From positions 1,550,001 to 1,614,000 of the forward strand of contig NW_027488565.1 of assembly GCF_050948215.1 (NCBI RefSeq): a stretch of 64,000 nucleotides of DNA, given 5' to 3'. The position numbers and the translations under genes are program-made. Below are positions 20,946 through 34,700 of this stretch, in pieces; position 1 is the first letter of the stretch, and the number at the start of each line of letters is the position of its first letter. Origin of the DNA: Halictus rubicundus (taxonomy: Eukaryota; Arthropoda; Insecta; Hymenoptera; Halictidae). The notes beneath the pieces were generated by a model that was given only the letters and a program-made list of their open reading frames with translations, made no database searches and was not told the origin of the DNA.

Positions 20946-22308
20946 TAGGATAGAGTATAGAATAGGATACAGGATAAGATAGGATAGAGATTAGGATATG
21001 ATAGAGTATAGGATAGGATAGAGGATAGGATAGGATACAGCATAGGATAGGATAGAGGATAGGATAGGATAGAGCATAGGATAGAATAGAGGATAGGATA
21101 GGATAGAGGATATGATAGGATAGGATAGACGATAGGATTGGAAAGAGGATAGGATAGGATAGAGGATAGGATAGGATAGAGGATAGGATAGGATAGGATA
21201 GATGATATTATAGTAAAGAGGATAGGATATGATAGAGGATAGGATAGAGGACTGGATAGGATAGAGGATAGGATAGGATAGAGGATAGCATAGGATAGAG
21301 GATGCGATATAGGATTGGATAGGATAGAGGATAGGATACGATAGAGGATAGGATAGAATAGAGGATGGGATAGCACAGAGGATAGGATAGGATAGAGGAT
21401 ATGATAGGATAGAGGATACGATATGGGATTGGATAGGATAGAGGATAGGATACGATAGAGGATAGGATAGGATAGAGGATAGGATAGGATAGAGAATAGG
21501 ATATAGGATTGGATAGGATAGAGGATAGAATAGGATATAGGATACGATATGGGATTGGATAGGATAGAGGATAGGATACGATAGGGGATAGGATAGGATA
21601 GAGGATAGGATAGGATAGAGAATAGGATATAGGATTGGATAGGATAGAGCATACGATAGGATACAGGATAGGATAGGATAGAGGATAGGATAGGATAGAG
21701 GATAGGATAGGATAGAGCATAGGATAGAATAGAGGATAGGATAGGATAGAGGATATGATAGGATAGGATAGAGGATAGGATTGGAAAGAGGATAGGATAG
21801 GATAGAGGATAGGATAGGATAGAGGATAGGATAGGATAGGATAGATGATATTATAGTAAAGAGGATAGGATATGATAGAGGATAGGATAGAGGACTGGAT
21901 AGGATAGAGGATAGGATAGGATAGAGGATAGCATAGGATAGAGGATGCGATATAGGATTGGATAGGATAGAGGATAGGATACGATAGAGGATAGGATAGA
22001 ATAGAGGATGGGATAGCACAGAGGATAGGATAGGATAGAGGATATGATAGGATAGAGGATACGATATGGGATTGGATAGGATAGAGGATAGGATACGATA
22101 GAGGATAGGATAGGATAGAGGATAGGATAGGATAGAGAATAGGATATAGGATTGGATAGGATAGAGGATAGAATAGGATATAGGATACGATATGGGATTG
22201 GATAGGATAGAGGATAGGATACGATAGAGGATAGGATAGGATAGAGGATAGGATAGGATAGAGAATAGGATATAGGATTGGATAGGATAGAGCATACGAT
22301 AGGATACA
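20946..22308. repeat. 643-bp tandem duplication beside the element
   Basis: Variant landmarks repeat exactly 643 bp apart: GAGCATAGG at 21072 and 21715, and GAGGACTGG at 21247 and 21890. The first copy is colinear with the unoccupied paralogue at 11620-12322. In that paralogue the duplication is absent: it runs straight into the homogeneous tract. Confidence 0.8.
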
Positions 22309-22750
22309 GGATAGGATAGGATAGAGGATAGGATAGGATAGAGGATAGGATAGGATAGAGGATAGGATAGGATAGAGGATAGGATAGGATAGAGGATAGG
22401 ATAGGATAGAGGATAGGATAGGATAGAGGATAGGATAGGATAGAGGATAGGATAGGATAGAGGATAGGATAGGATAGAGGATAGGATAGGATAGAGGATA
22501 GGATAGGATAGAGGATAGGATAGGATAGAGGATAGGATAGGATAGAGGATAGGATAGGATAGAGGATAGGATAGGATAGAGGATAGGATAGGATAGAGGA
22601 TAGGATAGGATAGAGGATAGGATAGGATAGAGGATAGGATAGGATAGAGGATAGGATAGGATAGAGGATAGGATAGGATAGAGGATAGGATAGGATAGAG
22701 GATAGGATAGGATAGAGGATAGGATAGGATAGAGGATAGGATAGGATAGA
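22309..22750. repeat. Homogeneous run of the plain 17-mer, about 26 units
   Basis: These are identical 17-bp units between a GATACAGG variant at about 22307 and a GAGAATAGG variant at about 22751. It corresponds in position to the run at 12376-12852. Confidence 0.85.
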
Positions 22751-22859
22751 GAATAGGATAGGATAGAGGATACGATATAGGATTGGATAGGTTAGAGGAT
22801 AGGATACGATAGAGGATAGGATAGAATAGAGGATAGGATAGGATAGAGGATAGGATAGG

Positions 22860-25800
22860 ATAGAGGATAGGATAGGATAGAGAATAGGATATAGGATTGG
22901 ATAGGATAGACGATAGGATAGGATAGAGGATAGGATAGGTTAGAGGATACGATATAGGATTGGATAGGAGAGAGGATAGGATACGATAGAGGATAGGATC
23001 GAATAGAGGATAGGATAGGATAGAGGATAGGATAGGATACAGGATAGGATAGGATAGAGGATACGATATGGGATTGGATAGGATAGAGGATAGGATACGA
23101 TAGAGGATAGGATAGGATAGAGGATAGGATAGGATAGAGAATAGGATAGAGGATAGGATACGATAGAGCATACGATAGAGGATAGGATAGGATAGAGGAT
23201 AGAATAGAGGATTGGATAGGATAGAGGATAGGATACGATAGAGGATAGGATAGGATAGAGGATAGGATAGGATAGAGGATAGGATAGGATAGAGGATAGG
23301 ATAGGTTCGAGGATACGATATAGGATTCGATAGGATAGAGGATAGGATACGATAGAGGATAGGATAGAATAGAGGATAGGATAGGATAGAGGATAGGATA
23401 GGATAGAGGATACGATATGGGATTGGATAGGATAGAGGATAGGATACGATAGAGGATAGGATAGGATAGAGGATAGGATAGGATAGAGAATAGGATATAG
23501 GATTGGATAGGATAGAGGATAGAATAGGATATAGGATACGATATGGGATTGGATAGGATAGAGGTTAGGATACGATAGAGGATAGGATAGGATAGAGGAT
23601 AGGATAGGATAGAGGATAGGATAGGATAGAGGATAGGATAGGATAGAGGATAGGATAGGTTAGAGGATACGATATAGGATTGGATAGGATAGAGGATAGG
23701 ATACGATAGAGGATAGGATCGAATAGAGGATAGGATAGGATAGAGGATAGGATAGGATACAGGATAGGATAGGATACAGGATAGGATAGGATAGAGGATA
23801 CGATATGGGATTGGATAGGATAGAGGATAGGATACGATAGAGGATAGGATAGGATAGAGGATAGGATAGGATAGAGAATAGGATAGAGAATAGGATACGA
23901 TAGAGCATACGATAGAGGATAGGATAGGATAGAGGATAGAATAGAGGATTGGATAGGATAGAGGATAGGATACGATAGAGGATAGGATAGGATAGAGGAT
24001 AGGATTGGATACAGGATAGGATAGGATAGAGGATATGATAGGATAGAGGATAGGATAGGATAGAGGATAGGATACGATAGATGATACGATATTATAGAGG
24101 AAAGGATAGGATAGAGAAGAGGATAGGATATAGGATAGGATAGGATTGAGGATAGGGTAGAGGATTGGATAGGATAGAATATGGGATACGATAGAGGATA
24201 GGATAGGATAGAGGATAGGATAGGATAGAGGATAGGATACGATAGATGATACGATATTATAGAGGAAAGGATAGGATAGAGAAGAGGATAGGATATAGGA
24301 TAGGATAGGAAAGAGGATAGGATAGGATAGAGCATACGATAGAGGATAGGATAGGATAGAGGATAGGATAGGATAGAGAATAGGATAGGATAGAGGATAG
24401 GATAGGATAGAGGATAGGATAGGATAGAGGATAGGATAGGATAGAGGGTAGGATAGGATAGAGGATAGGATAGGATAGAGGATAGGATAGGATAGAGGAT
24501 AGGATAGGATAGAGGATAGGATAGGATAGAGAATAGGATAGGATAGAGGATACGATATAGGATTGGATAGGTTAGAGGATAGGATACGATAGAGGATAGG
24601 ATAGAATAGAGGATAGGATAGGATAGAGGATAGGATAGGATAGAGGATAGGATAGGATAGAGGATATGATAGGATAGAGGATACGATATGGGATTGGATA
24701 GGATAGAGGATAGGATACGATAGAGGATAGGATAGGATAGAGGATAGGATAGGATAGAGAATAGGATATAGGATTGGATAGGATAGACGATAGGATAGGA
24801 TAGAGGATAGGATAGGTTAGAGGATACGATATAGGATTGGATAGGAGAGAGGATAGGATACGATAGAGGATAGGATCGAATAGAGGATAGGATAGGATAG
24901 AGGATAGGATAGGATACAGGATAGGATAGGATAGAGGATACGATATGGGATTGGATAGGATAGAGGATAGGATACGATAGAGGATAGGATAGGATAGAGG
25001 ATAGGATAGGATAGAGAATAGGATAGAGGATAGGATACGATAGAGCATACGATAGAGGATAGGATAGGATAGAGGATAGAATAGAGGATTGGATAGGATA
25101 GAGGATAGGATACGATAGAGGATAGGATAGGATAGAGGATAGGATAGGATAGAGGATAGGATAGGATAGAGGATAGGATAGGTTCGAGGATACGATATAG
25201 GATTCGATAGGATAGAGGATAGGATACGATAGAGGATAGGATAGAATAGAGGATAGGATAGGATAGAGGATAGGATAGGATAGAGGATACGATATGGGAT
25301 TGGATAGGATAGAGGATAGGATACGATAGAGGATAGGATAGGATAGAGGATAGGATAGGATAGAGAATAGGATATAGGATTGGATAGGATAGAGGATAGA
25401 ATAGGATATAGGATACGATATGGGATTGGATAGGATAGAGGTTAGGATACGATAGAGGATAGGATAGGATAGAGGATAGGATAGGATAGAGGATAGGATA
25501 GGATAGAGGATAGGATAGGATAGAGGATAGGATAGGTTAGAGGATACGATATAGGATTGGATAGGATAGAGGATAGGATACGATAGAGGATAGGATCGAA
25601 TAGAGGATAGGATAGGATAGAGGATAGGATAGGATACAGGATAGGATAGGATACAGGATAGGATAGGATAGAGGATACGATATGGGATTGGATAGGATAG
25701 AGGATAGGATACGATAGAGGATAGGATAGGATAGAGGATAGGATAGGATAGAGAATAGGATAGAGAATAGGATACGATAGAGCATACGATAGAGGATAGG

Positions 25801-26470
25801 ATAGGATAGAGGATAGAATAGAGGATTGGATAGGATAGAGGATAGGATACGATAGAGGATAGGATAGGATAGAGGATAGGATTGGATACAGGATAGGATA
25901 GGATAGAGGATATGATAGGATAGAGGATAGGATAGGATAGAGGATAGGATACGATAGATGATACGATATTATAGAGGAAAGGATAGGATAGAGAAGAGGA
26001 TAGGATATAGGATAGGATAGGATTGAGGATAGGGTAGAGGATTGGATAGGATAGAATATGGGATACGATAGAGGATAGGATAGGATAGAGGATAGGATAG
26101 GATAGAGGATAGGATACGATAGATGATACGATATTATAGAGGAAAGGATAGGATAGAGAAGAGGATAGGATATAGGATAGGATAGGAAAGAGGATAGGAT
26201 AGGATAGAGCATACGATAGAGGATAGGATAGGATAGAGGATAGGATAGGATAGAGAATAGGATAGGATAGAGGATAGGATAGGATAGAGGATAGGATAGG
26301 ATAGAGGATAGGATAGGATAGAGGGTAGGATAGGATAGAGGATAGGATAGGATAGAGGATAGGATAGGATAGAGGATAGGATAGGATAGAGGATAGGATA
26401 GGATAGAGGATAGGATAGGATAGAGGATAGGATAGGATAGAGGATAGGATAGGATAGAGGATAGGATAGG
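22860..26470. repeat. 1877-bp higher-order repeat, two copies
   Basis: Six rare variants recur at exactly 1877 bp: GACGATAGG (22909, 24786), GAGCATACG (23166, 25043), TTCGAGG (23306, 25183), GAGGTTAGG (23561, 25438), GAGAAGAGG (24114, 25991) and GGGTAGGATAGG (24446, 26323). The strict spacing implies a recent duplication. Copy edges are approximate. Confidence 0.85.
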
Positions 26471-27179
26471 ATAGAGGATACGATATAGGATTGGATAGGT
26501 TAGAGGATAGGATACGATAGAGGATAGGATAGAATAGAGGATAGGATAGGATAGAGCATAGGATAGGATAGAGGATAGGATAGGATAGAGAATAGGATAT
26601 ACGATTGGATAGGATAGAGGATAGGATAGGATAGAGGATAGGATAGGATACAGGATAGGATAGGATAGAGGATAGGATAGAATAGAGGATAGGATAGGAT
26701 AGAGCATAGGATAGGATAGAGGATAGGATAGGATAGAGAATATTATATACGATTGGATAGGATAGAGGATAGGATAGGTTAGAGGATACGATATAGGATT
26801 GGATAGGATAGAGGATAGGATACGATAGAGGATAGGATCGAATAGAGGATAGGATAGGATAGAGGATAGGATAGGATACAGGATAGGATCGAATAGAGGA
26901 TAGGATAGGATAGAGGATAGGATAGGATACAGGATAGGATAGGATAGAGGATACGATATGGGATTGGATAGGATAGAGGATAGGATACGATAGAGGATAG
27001 GATAGGATAGAGGATAGGATAGGATAGAGAATAGGATATAGGATTGGATAGGATAGAGGATAGAATAGGATATAGGATACGATATGGGATTGGATAGGAT
27101 AGAGGATAGGATACGATAGAGGATAGGATAGGATAGAGGATAGGATAGGATAGAGGATAGGATAGGATAGAGGATATGA

Positions 27180-28740
27180 TAGGTTAGAGGATACGATATA
27201 GGATTGGATAGGATAGAGGATAGGATACGATAGAGGATAGGATCGAATGGAGGATAGGATAGGATAGAGGATAGGATAGAGGATACGATATGGGATTGGA
27301 TAGGATAGAGGATAGGATACGATAGAGGATAGGATAGGATAGAGGATAGGATAGGATAGAGAATAGGATAGAGAATAGGATACGATAGAGCATACGATAG
27401 AGGATAGGATAGGATAGAGGATAGAATAGAGGATTGGATAGGATAGAGGATAGGATACGATAGAGGATAGGATAGGATAGAGGATAGGATTGGATACAGG
27501 ATAGGATAGGATAGAGGATATGATAGGATAGAGGATAGGATAGGATAGAGGATAGGATACGATAGATGATACGATATTATAGAGTAAAAGATAGGATAGA
27601 GAAGAGGATAGGATATAGGATAGGATAGGATTGAGGATAGGGTAGAGGATTGGATAGGATAGAATATGGGATACGATAGAGGATAGGATAGGATAGAGGA
27701 TAGGATACGATAGATGATACGATATTATAGAGGAAAGGATAGGATAGAGAAGAGGATAGGATATAGGATAGGATAGGAAAGAGGATAGGATAGGATAGAG
27801 CATACGATAGAGGATAGGATAGGATAGAGGATAGGATAGGATAGAGAATAGGATAGGATAGAGGATAGGATAGGATAGAGGATAGGATAGGATAGAGGAT
27901 ACGATATAGGATTGGATAGGTTAGAGGATAGGATACGATAGAGGATAGGATAGAATAGAGGATAGGATAGGATAGAGGATAGGATAGGATAGAGGATAGG
28001 ATAGGATAGAGGATACGATATAGGATTGGATAGGTTAGAGGATAGGATACGATAGAGGATAGGATAGAATAGAGGATAGGATAGGATAGAGAATAGGATA
28101 TAGGATTGGATAGGATAGAGGATAGGATAGGATAGAGGATAGGATAGGTTAGAGGATACGATATAGGATTGGATAGGAGAGAGGATAGGATACGATAGAG
28201 GATAGGATCGAATAGAGGATAGGATAGGATAGAGGATAGGATAGGATGCAGGATAGGATAGGATAGAGGATACGATATGGGATTGGATAGGATAGAGGAT
28301 AGGATACGATAGAGGATAGGATAGGATAGAGGATAGGATAGGATAGAGAATAGGATAGAGGATAGGATACGATAGAGCATACGATAGAGGATAGGATAGG
28401 ATAGAGGATAGAATAGAGGATTGGATAGGATAGAGGATAGGATACGATAGAGGATAGGATAGGATAGAGGATAGGATAGGATAGAGGATAGGATAGGATA
28501 GAGAATAGGATATAGGATTGGATAGGATAGAGGATAGAATAGGATATAGGATACGATATGGGATTGAATAGGATAGAGGATAGGATACGATAGAGGATAG
28601 GATAGGATAGAGGATAGGATAGGATAGAGGATAGGATAGGATAGAGGATAGGATAGGATAGAGGATAGGATAGGTTAGAGGATACGATATAGGATTGGAT
28701 AGGATAGAGGATAGGATACGATAGAGGATAGGATAGGATA
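27180..28740. repeat. Partial, rearranged third copy of the 1877-bp family
   Basis: The variants GGTTAGAGG, GATCGAATGG and GAGAAGAGG (27599) follow the order seen in the two complete copies but at shortened spacing (1608 bp from the second copy), with deletions of several monomers. Confidence 0.6.
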
Positions 28741-31700
28741 GGATAGATGATATTATAGTAAAGAGGATAGGATATGATAGAGGATAGGATACGGGACTGG
28801 ATAGGATAGAGGATTGGATAGGATAGAGGATAGGATAGGATAGAGGATAGGATAGGATAGAGGATAAGATAGGATAGAGGATAGGATAGGATAGAGGAGA
28901 GGATAGGATAGAGGATAGGATAGGATAGAGGATAGGATAGGATAGAGGATAGGATAGGATAGAGGATAGGATAGGATAGACGATAGGATAGGATAGAGGA
29001 TAGGATAGAGGATAGTATAGGATAGAGGATAGGATACGATAGAGGATAGGATAGAATAGATGACAGGATAGGATAGAGGATAATATAGGATAGAGGATAG
29101 GATAGAGGATAGGATAGGATAGAGGATAGGATATGATACAGGATAGGATAGGATTGAGGAGAGGATAGGATAGAGGATAGTTTAAAATAGAAGGTAGGAT
29201 AGAATAGAGGACAGGATAGGATAGAGGATATTATACGATAGAGGATAAGATTGGATTGAGGATAGGATAGGATAGAGGATAGGATTGGATTGAGGATAGG
29301 ATAGGATAGAGGATAGGATAGGATAGAGGATAGGATAGGATAGAGGATAGGATAGGATAGAGGATACGATATAGGATTGGATAGGTTAGAGGATAGGATA
29401 GAATAGAGGATAGGATAGGATAGAGGATAGGATAGGATAGAGGATATGATAGGATAGAGGGTAGGATAGGATAGCGGATAGAGGATAGGATAGGATAGAG
29501 GATACGGTATAGGATTGGATAGGATAGAGGATAGGATACGATAGAGGATAGGATAGAATAGAGGATAGGATAGGATAGAGGATAGGATAGGATAGAGGAT
29601 AGGATAGGATAGAGGATACGATATAGGATTGGATAGGTTAGAGGATAGGATAGAATAGAGGATAGGATAGGATAGAGAATAGGATAGGATAGAGGATATG
29701 ATAGGATAGAGGGTAGGATAGGATAGAGGATAGAGGATGGGATAGGATAGAATAGAGGATAGGATAGGATAGAGGATAGGATAGGATAGAGGATAGGATA
29801 GGATAGGATAGATGATATTATAGTAAAGAGGATAGGATATGATAGAGGATAGGATAGGGGACTGGATAGGATAGAGGATAGGATAGGATAGAGGATAGGA
29901 TAGGATAGAGGATAGGATAGGTTCGAGGATACGATATAGGATTCGATAGGATAGAGGATAGGATACGATAGAGGATAGGATAGAATAGAGGATAGGATAG
30001 GATAGAGGATAGGATAGGATACAGGATAGGATAGGATAGAGGATACGATATGGGATTGGATAGGATAGAGGATAGGATACGATAGAGGATAGGATAGGAT
30101 AGAGGGTAGGATAGGATAGCGGATAGAGGATAGGATAGGATAGAGGATACGGTATAGGATTGGATAGGATAGAGGATAGGATACGATAGAGGATAGGATA
30201 GAATAGAGGATAGGATAGGATAGAGGATAGGATAGGATAGAGGATAGGATAGGATAGAGGATAGGATAGGATAGAGGATACGATATAGGATTGGATAAGT
30301 TAGAGGATAGGATAGAATAGAGGATAGGATAGGATAGAGGGTAGGATAGGATAGCGGATAGAGGATAGGATAGGATAGAGGATACGGTATAGGATTGGAT
30401 AGGATAGAGGATAGGATACGATAGAGGATAGGATAGAATAGAGGATAGGATAGGATAGAGGATAGGATAGGATAGAGGATAGGATAGGATAGAGGATAGG
30501 ATAGAATAGAGGATACGATATAGGATTGGATAAGTTAGAGGATAGGATAGAATAGAGGATAGGATAGGATAGAGGATAGGATAGGATAGAGGATATGATA
30601 GGATAGAGGGTAGGATAGGATAGCGGATAGAGGATAGGATAGGATAGAGGATACGGTATAGGATTGGATAGGATAGAGGATAGGATAGAATAGAGGATAG
30701 GATAGGATAGAGGATAGGATAGGATAGAGGATAGGATAGGATAGAGGATACGATATAGGATTGGATAGGTTAGAGGATAGGATAGAATAGAGGATAGGAT
30801 AGGATAGAGGATAGGATAGGATAGAGGATATGATAGGATATGAGATTGGATAGGATAGAGGATAGGATAGGATAGAGGATAGGATAGGATAGAGGATAGG
30901 ATAGGATAGAGGATAGGATTGGATTGAGGATAGGATAGAGGATTGGATAGGATATGAGATTGAATAGGATATGAGATTGGATAGGATAGAGGATAGGATA
31001 GGATAGAGGATAGGATAGGATAGGATAGGATAGAGGATAGTATAGGATAGAGGATAGGATACGATAGAGGATAGGATAGAATAGATGACAGGATAGGATA
31101 GAGGATAATATAGGATAGAGGATAGGATAGAGGATAGGATAGGATAGAGGATAGGATATGATACAGGATAGGATAGGATTGAGGAGAGGATAGGATAGAG
31201 GATAGTTTAAAATAAAAGGTAGGATAGAATAGAGGACAGGATAGGATAGAGGATAGGATACGATAGAGGATAAGATTGGATTGAGGATAGGATAGGATAG
31301 AGGATAGGATTGGATTGAGGATAGGATAGGATAGAGGATAGGATAGGATAGAGGATAGGATAGGATAGAGGATAGGATAGGATAGAGGATACGATATAGG
31401 ATTCGATAGGATAGAGGATAGGATACGATAGAGGATAGGATAGAATAGAGGATAGGATAGGATAGAGGATAGGATAGGATAGAGGATATGATAGGATAGA
31501 GGATAGGATAGGATAGAGGATAGGATAGGATAGAGGATACGATAGGATAGAGGATAGGATAGGATAGAGGATAGGATAGGATAGGATAGATGATATTATA
31601 GTAAAGAGGATAGGATATGATAGAGGATAGGATACGGGACTGGATAGGATAGAGGATAGGATAGGATAGAGGATAGGATAGGATAGAGGATAGGATAGGA

Positions 31701-34700
31701 TAGAGGATAGGATAGGATAGAGGATAGGATAGGATAGAGGATAGGATAGGATAGAGGATAGGATAGGATAGGATAGATGATATTATAGTAAAGAGGATAG
31801 GATATGATAGAGGATAGGATACGGGACTGGATAGGATAGAGGATAGGATAGGATAGAGGATAGGATAGGATAGAGGATAGGATAGGATAGAGGATAGGAT
31901 AGGATAGAGGATAGGATAGGATAGAGGATAGGATAGGATAGAGGATAGGATAGGATAGAGGATAGGATAGGATAGAGGATAGGATAGGATAGAGGATAGG
32001 ATAGGATAGACGATAGGATAGGATAGACGATAGGATAGGATAGAGGATAGGATAGAGGATAGTATAGGATAGAGGATAGGATACGATAGAGGATAGGATA
32101 GAATAGATGACAGGATAGGATAGAGGATAATATAGGATAGAGGATAGGATAGAGGATAGGATAGGATAGAGGATAGGATATGATACAGGATAGGATAGGA
32201 TTGAGGAGAGGATAGGATAGAGGATAGTTTAAAATAGAAGGTAGGATAGAATAGAGGACAGGATAGGATAGAGGATAGGATACGATAGAGGATAAGATTG
32301 GATTGAGGATAGGATAGGATAGAGGATAGGATTGGATTGAGGATAGGATAGGATAGAGGATAGGATAGGATAGAGGATAGGATAGGATAGAGGATAGGAT
32401 AGGATAGAGGATACGATATAGGATTGGATAGGTTAGAGGATAGGATAGAATAGAGGATAGGATAGGATAGAGGATAGGATAGGATAGAGGATATGATAGG
32501 ATAGTGGGTAGGATAGGATAGCGGATAGAGGATAGGATAGGATAGAGGATACGGTATAGGATTGGATAGGATAGAGGATAGGATACGATAGAGGATAGGA
32601 TAGAATAGAGGATAGGATAGGATAGAGGATAGGATAGGATAGAGGATAGGATAGGATAGAGGATACGATATAGGATTGGATAGGTTAGAGGATAGGATAG
32701 AATAGAGGATAGGATAGGATAGAGGATAGGATAGGATAGAGGATATGATAGGATAGAGGGTAGGATAGGATAGAGGATAGAGGATGGGATAGGATAGAAT
32801 AGAGGATAGGATAGGATAGAGGATAGGATAGGATAGAGGATAGGATAGGATAGGATAGATGATATTATAGTAAAGAGGATAGGATATGATAGAGGATAGG
32901 ATAGGGGACTGGATAGGATAGAGGATAGGATAGGATAGAGGATAGGATAGGATAGAGGATAGGATAGGATAGAGGATAGGATAGGTTCGAGGATACGATA
33001 TAGGATTCGATAGGATAGAGGATAGGATACGATAGAGGATAGTATAGAATAGAGGATAGGATAGGATAGAGGATAGGATAGGATACAGGATAGGATAGGA
33101 TAGAGGATACGATATGGGATTGGATAGGATAGAGGATAGGATACGATAGAGGATAGGATAGGATAGAGGGTAGGATAGGATAGCGGATAGAGGATAGGAT
33201 AGGATAGAGGATACGGTATAGGATTGGATAGGATAGAGGATAGGATACGATAGAGGATAGGATAGAATAGAGGATAGGATAGGATAGAGGATAGGATAGG
33301 ATAGAGGATAGGATAGGATAGAGGATAGGATAGGATAGAGGATACGATATAGGATTGGATAGGTTAGAGGATAGGATAGAATAGAGGATAGGATAGGATA
33401 GAGGATAGGATAGGATAGAGGATATGATAGGATAGAGGGTAGGATAGGATAGCGGATAGAGGATAGGATAGGATAGAGGATACGGTATAGGATTGGATAG
33501 GATAGAGGATAGGATACGATAGAGGATAGGATAGAATAGAGGATAGGATAGGATAGAGGATAGGATAGGATAGAGGATAGGATAGGATAGAGGATACGAT
33601 ATAGGATTGGATAGGTTAGAGGATAGGATAGAATAGAGGATAGGATAGGATAGAGGATAGGATAGGATAGAGGATATGATAGGATATGAGATTGGATAGG
33701 ATAGAGGATAGGATAGGATAGAGGATAGGATAGGATAGAGGATAGGATAGGATAGAGGATAGGATTGGATTGAGGATAGGATAGAGGATTAGATAGGATA
33801 TGAGATTGAATAGGATATGAGATTGGATAGGATAGAGGATAGGATAGGATAGAGGATAGGATAGGATAGGATAGGATAGAGGATAGTATAGGATAGAGGA
33901 TAGGATACGATAGAGGATAGGATAGAATAGATGACAGGATAGGATAGAGGATAATATAGGATAGAGGATAGGATAGAGGATAGGATAGGATAGAGGATAG
34001 GATATGATACAGGATAGGATAGGATTGAGGAGAGGATAGGATAGAGGATAGTTTAAAATAGAAGGTAGGATAGAATAGAGGACAGGATAGGATAGAGGAT
34101 AGGATACGATAGAGGATAAGATTGGATTGAGGATAGGATAGGATAGAGGATAGGATTGGATTGAGGATAGGATAGGATAGAGGATAGGATAGGATAGAGG
34201 ATAGGATAGGATAGAGGATAGGATAGGATAGAGGATACGATATAGGATTGGATAGGTTAGAGGATAGGATAGAATAGAGGATAGGATAGGATAGAGGATA
34301 GGATAGGATAGAGGATATGATAGGATAGAGGGTAGGATAGGATAGCGGATAGAGGATAGGATAGGATAGAGGATACGGTATAGGATTGGATAGGATAGAG
34401 GATAGGATACGATAGAGGATAGGATAGAATAGAGGACAGGATAGGATAGAGGATAGGATAGGATAGAGGATAGGATAGGATAGAGGATACGATATAGGAT
34501 TGGATAGGTTAGAGGATAGGATAGAATAGAGGATAGGATAGGATACAGGATAGGATAGGATAGAGGATATGATAGGATAGAGGGTAGGATAGGATAGAGG
34601 ATAGAGGATAGGATAGGATAGAGGATACGGTATAGGATTGGATAGGATAGAGGATAGGATACGATAGAGGATAGGATAGAATAGAGGATAGGATAGGATA

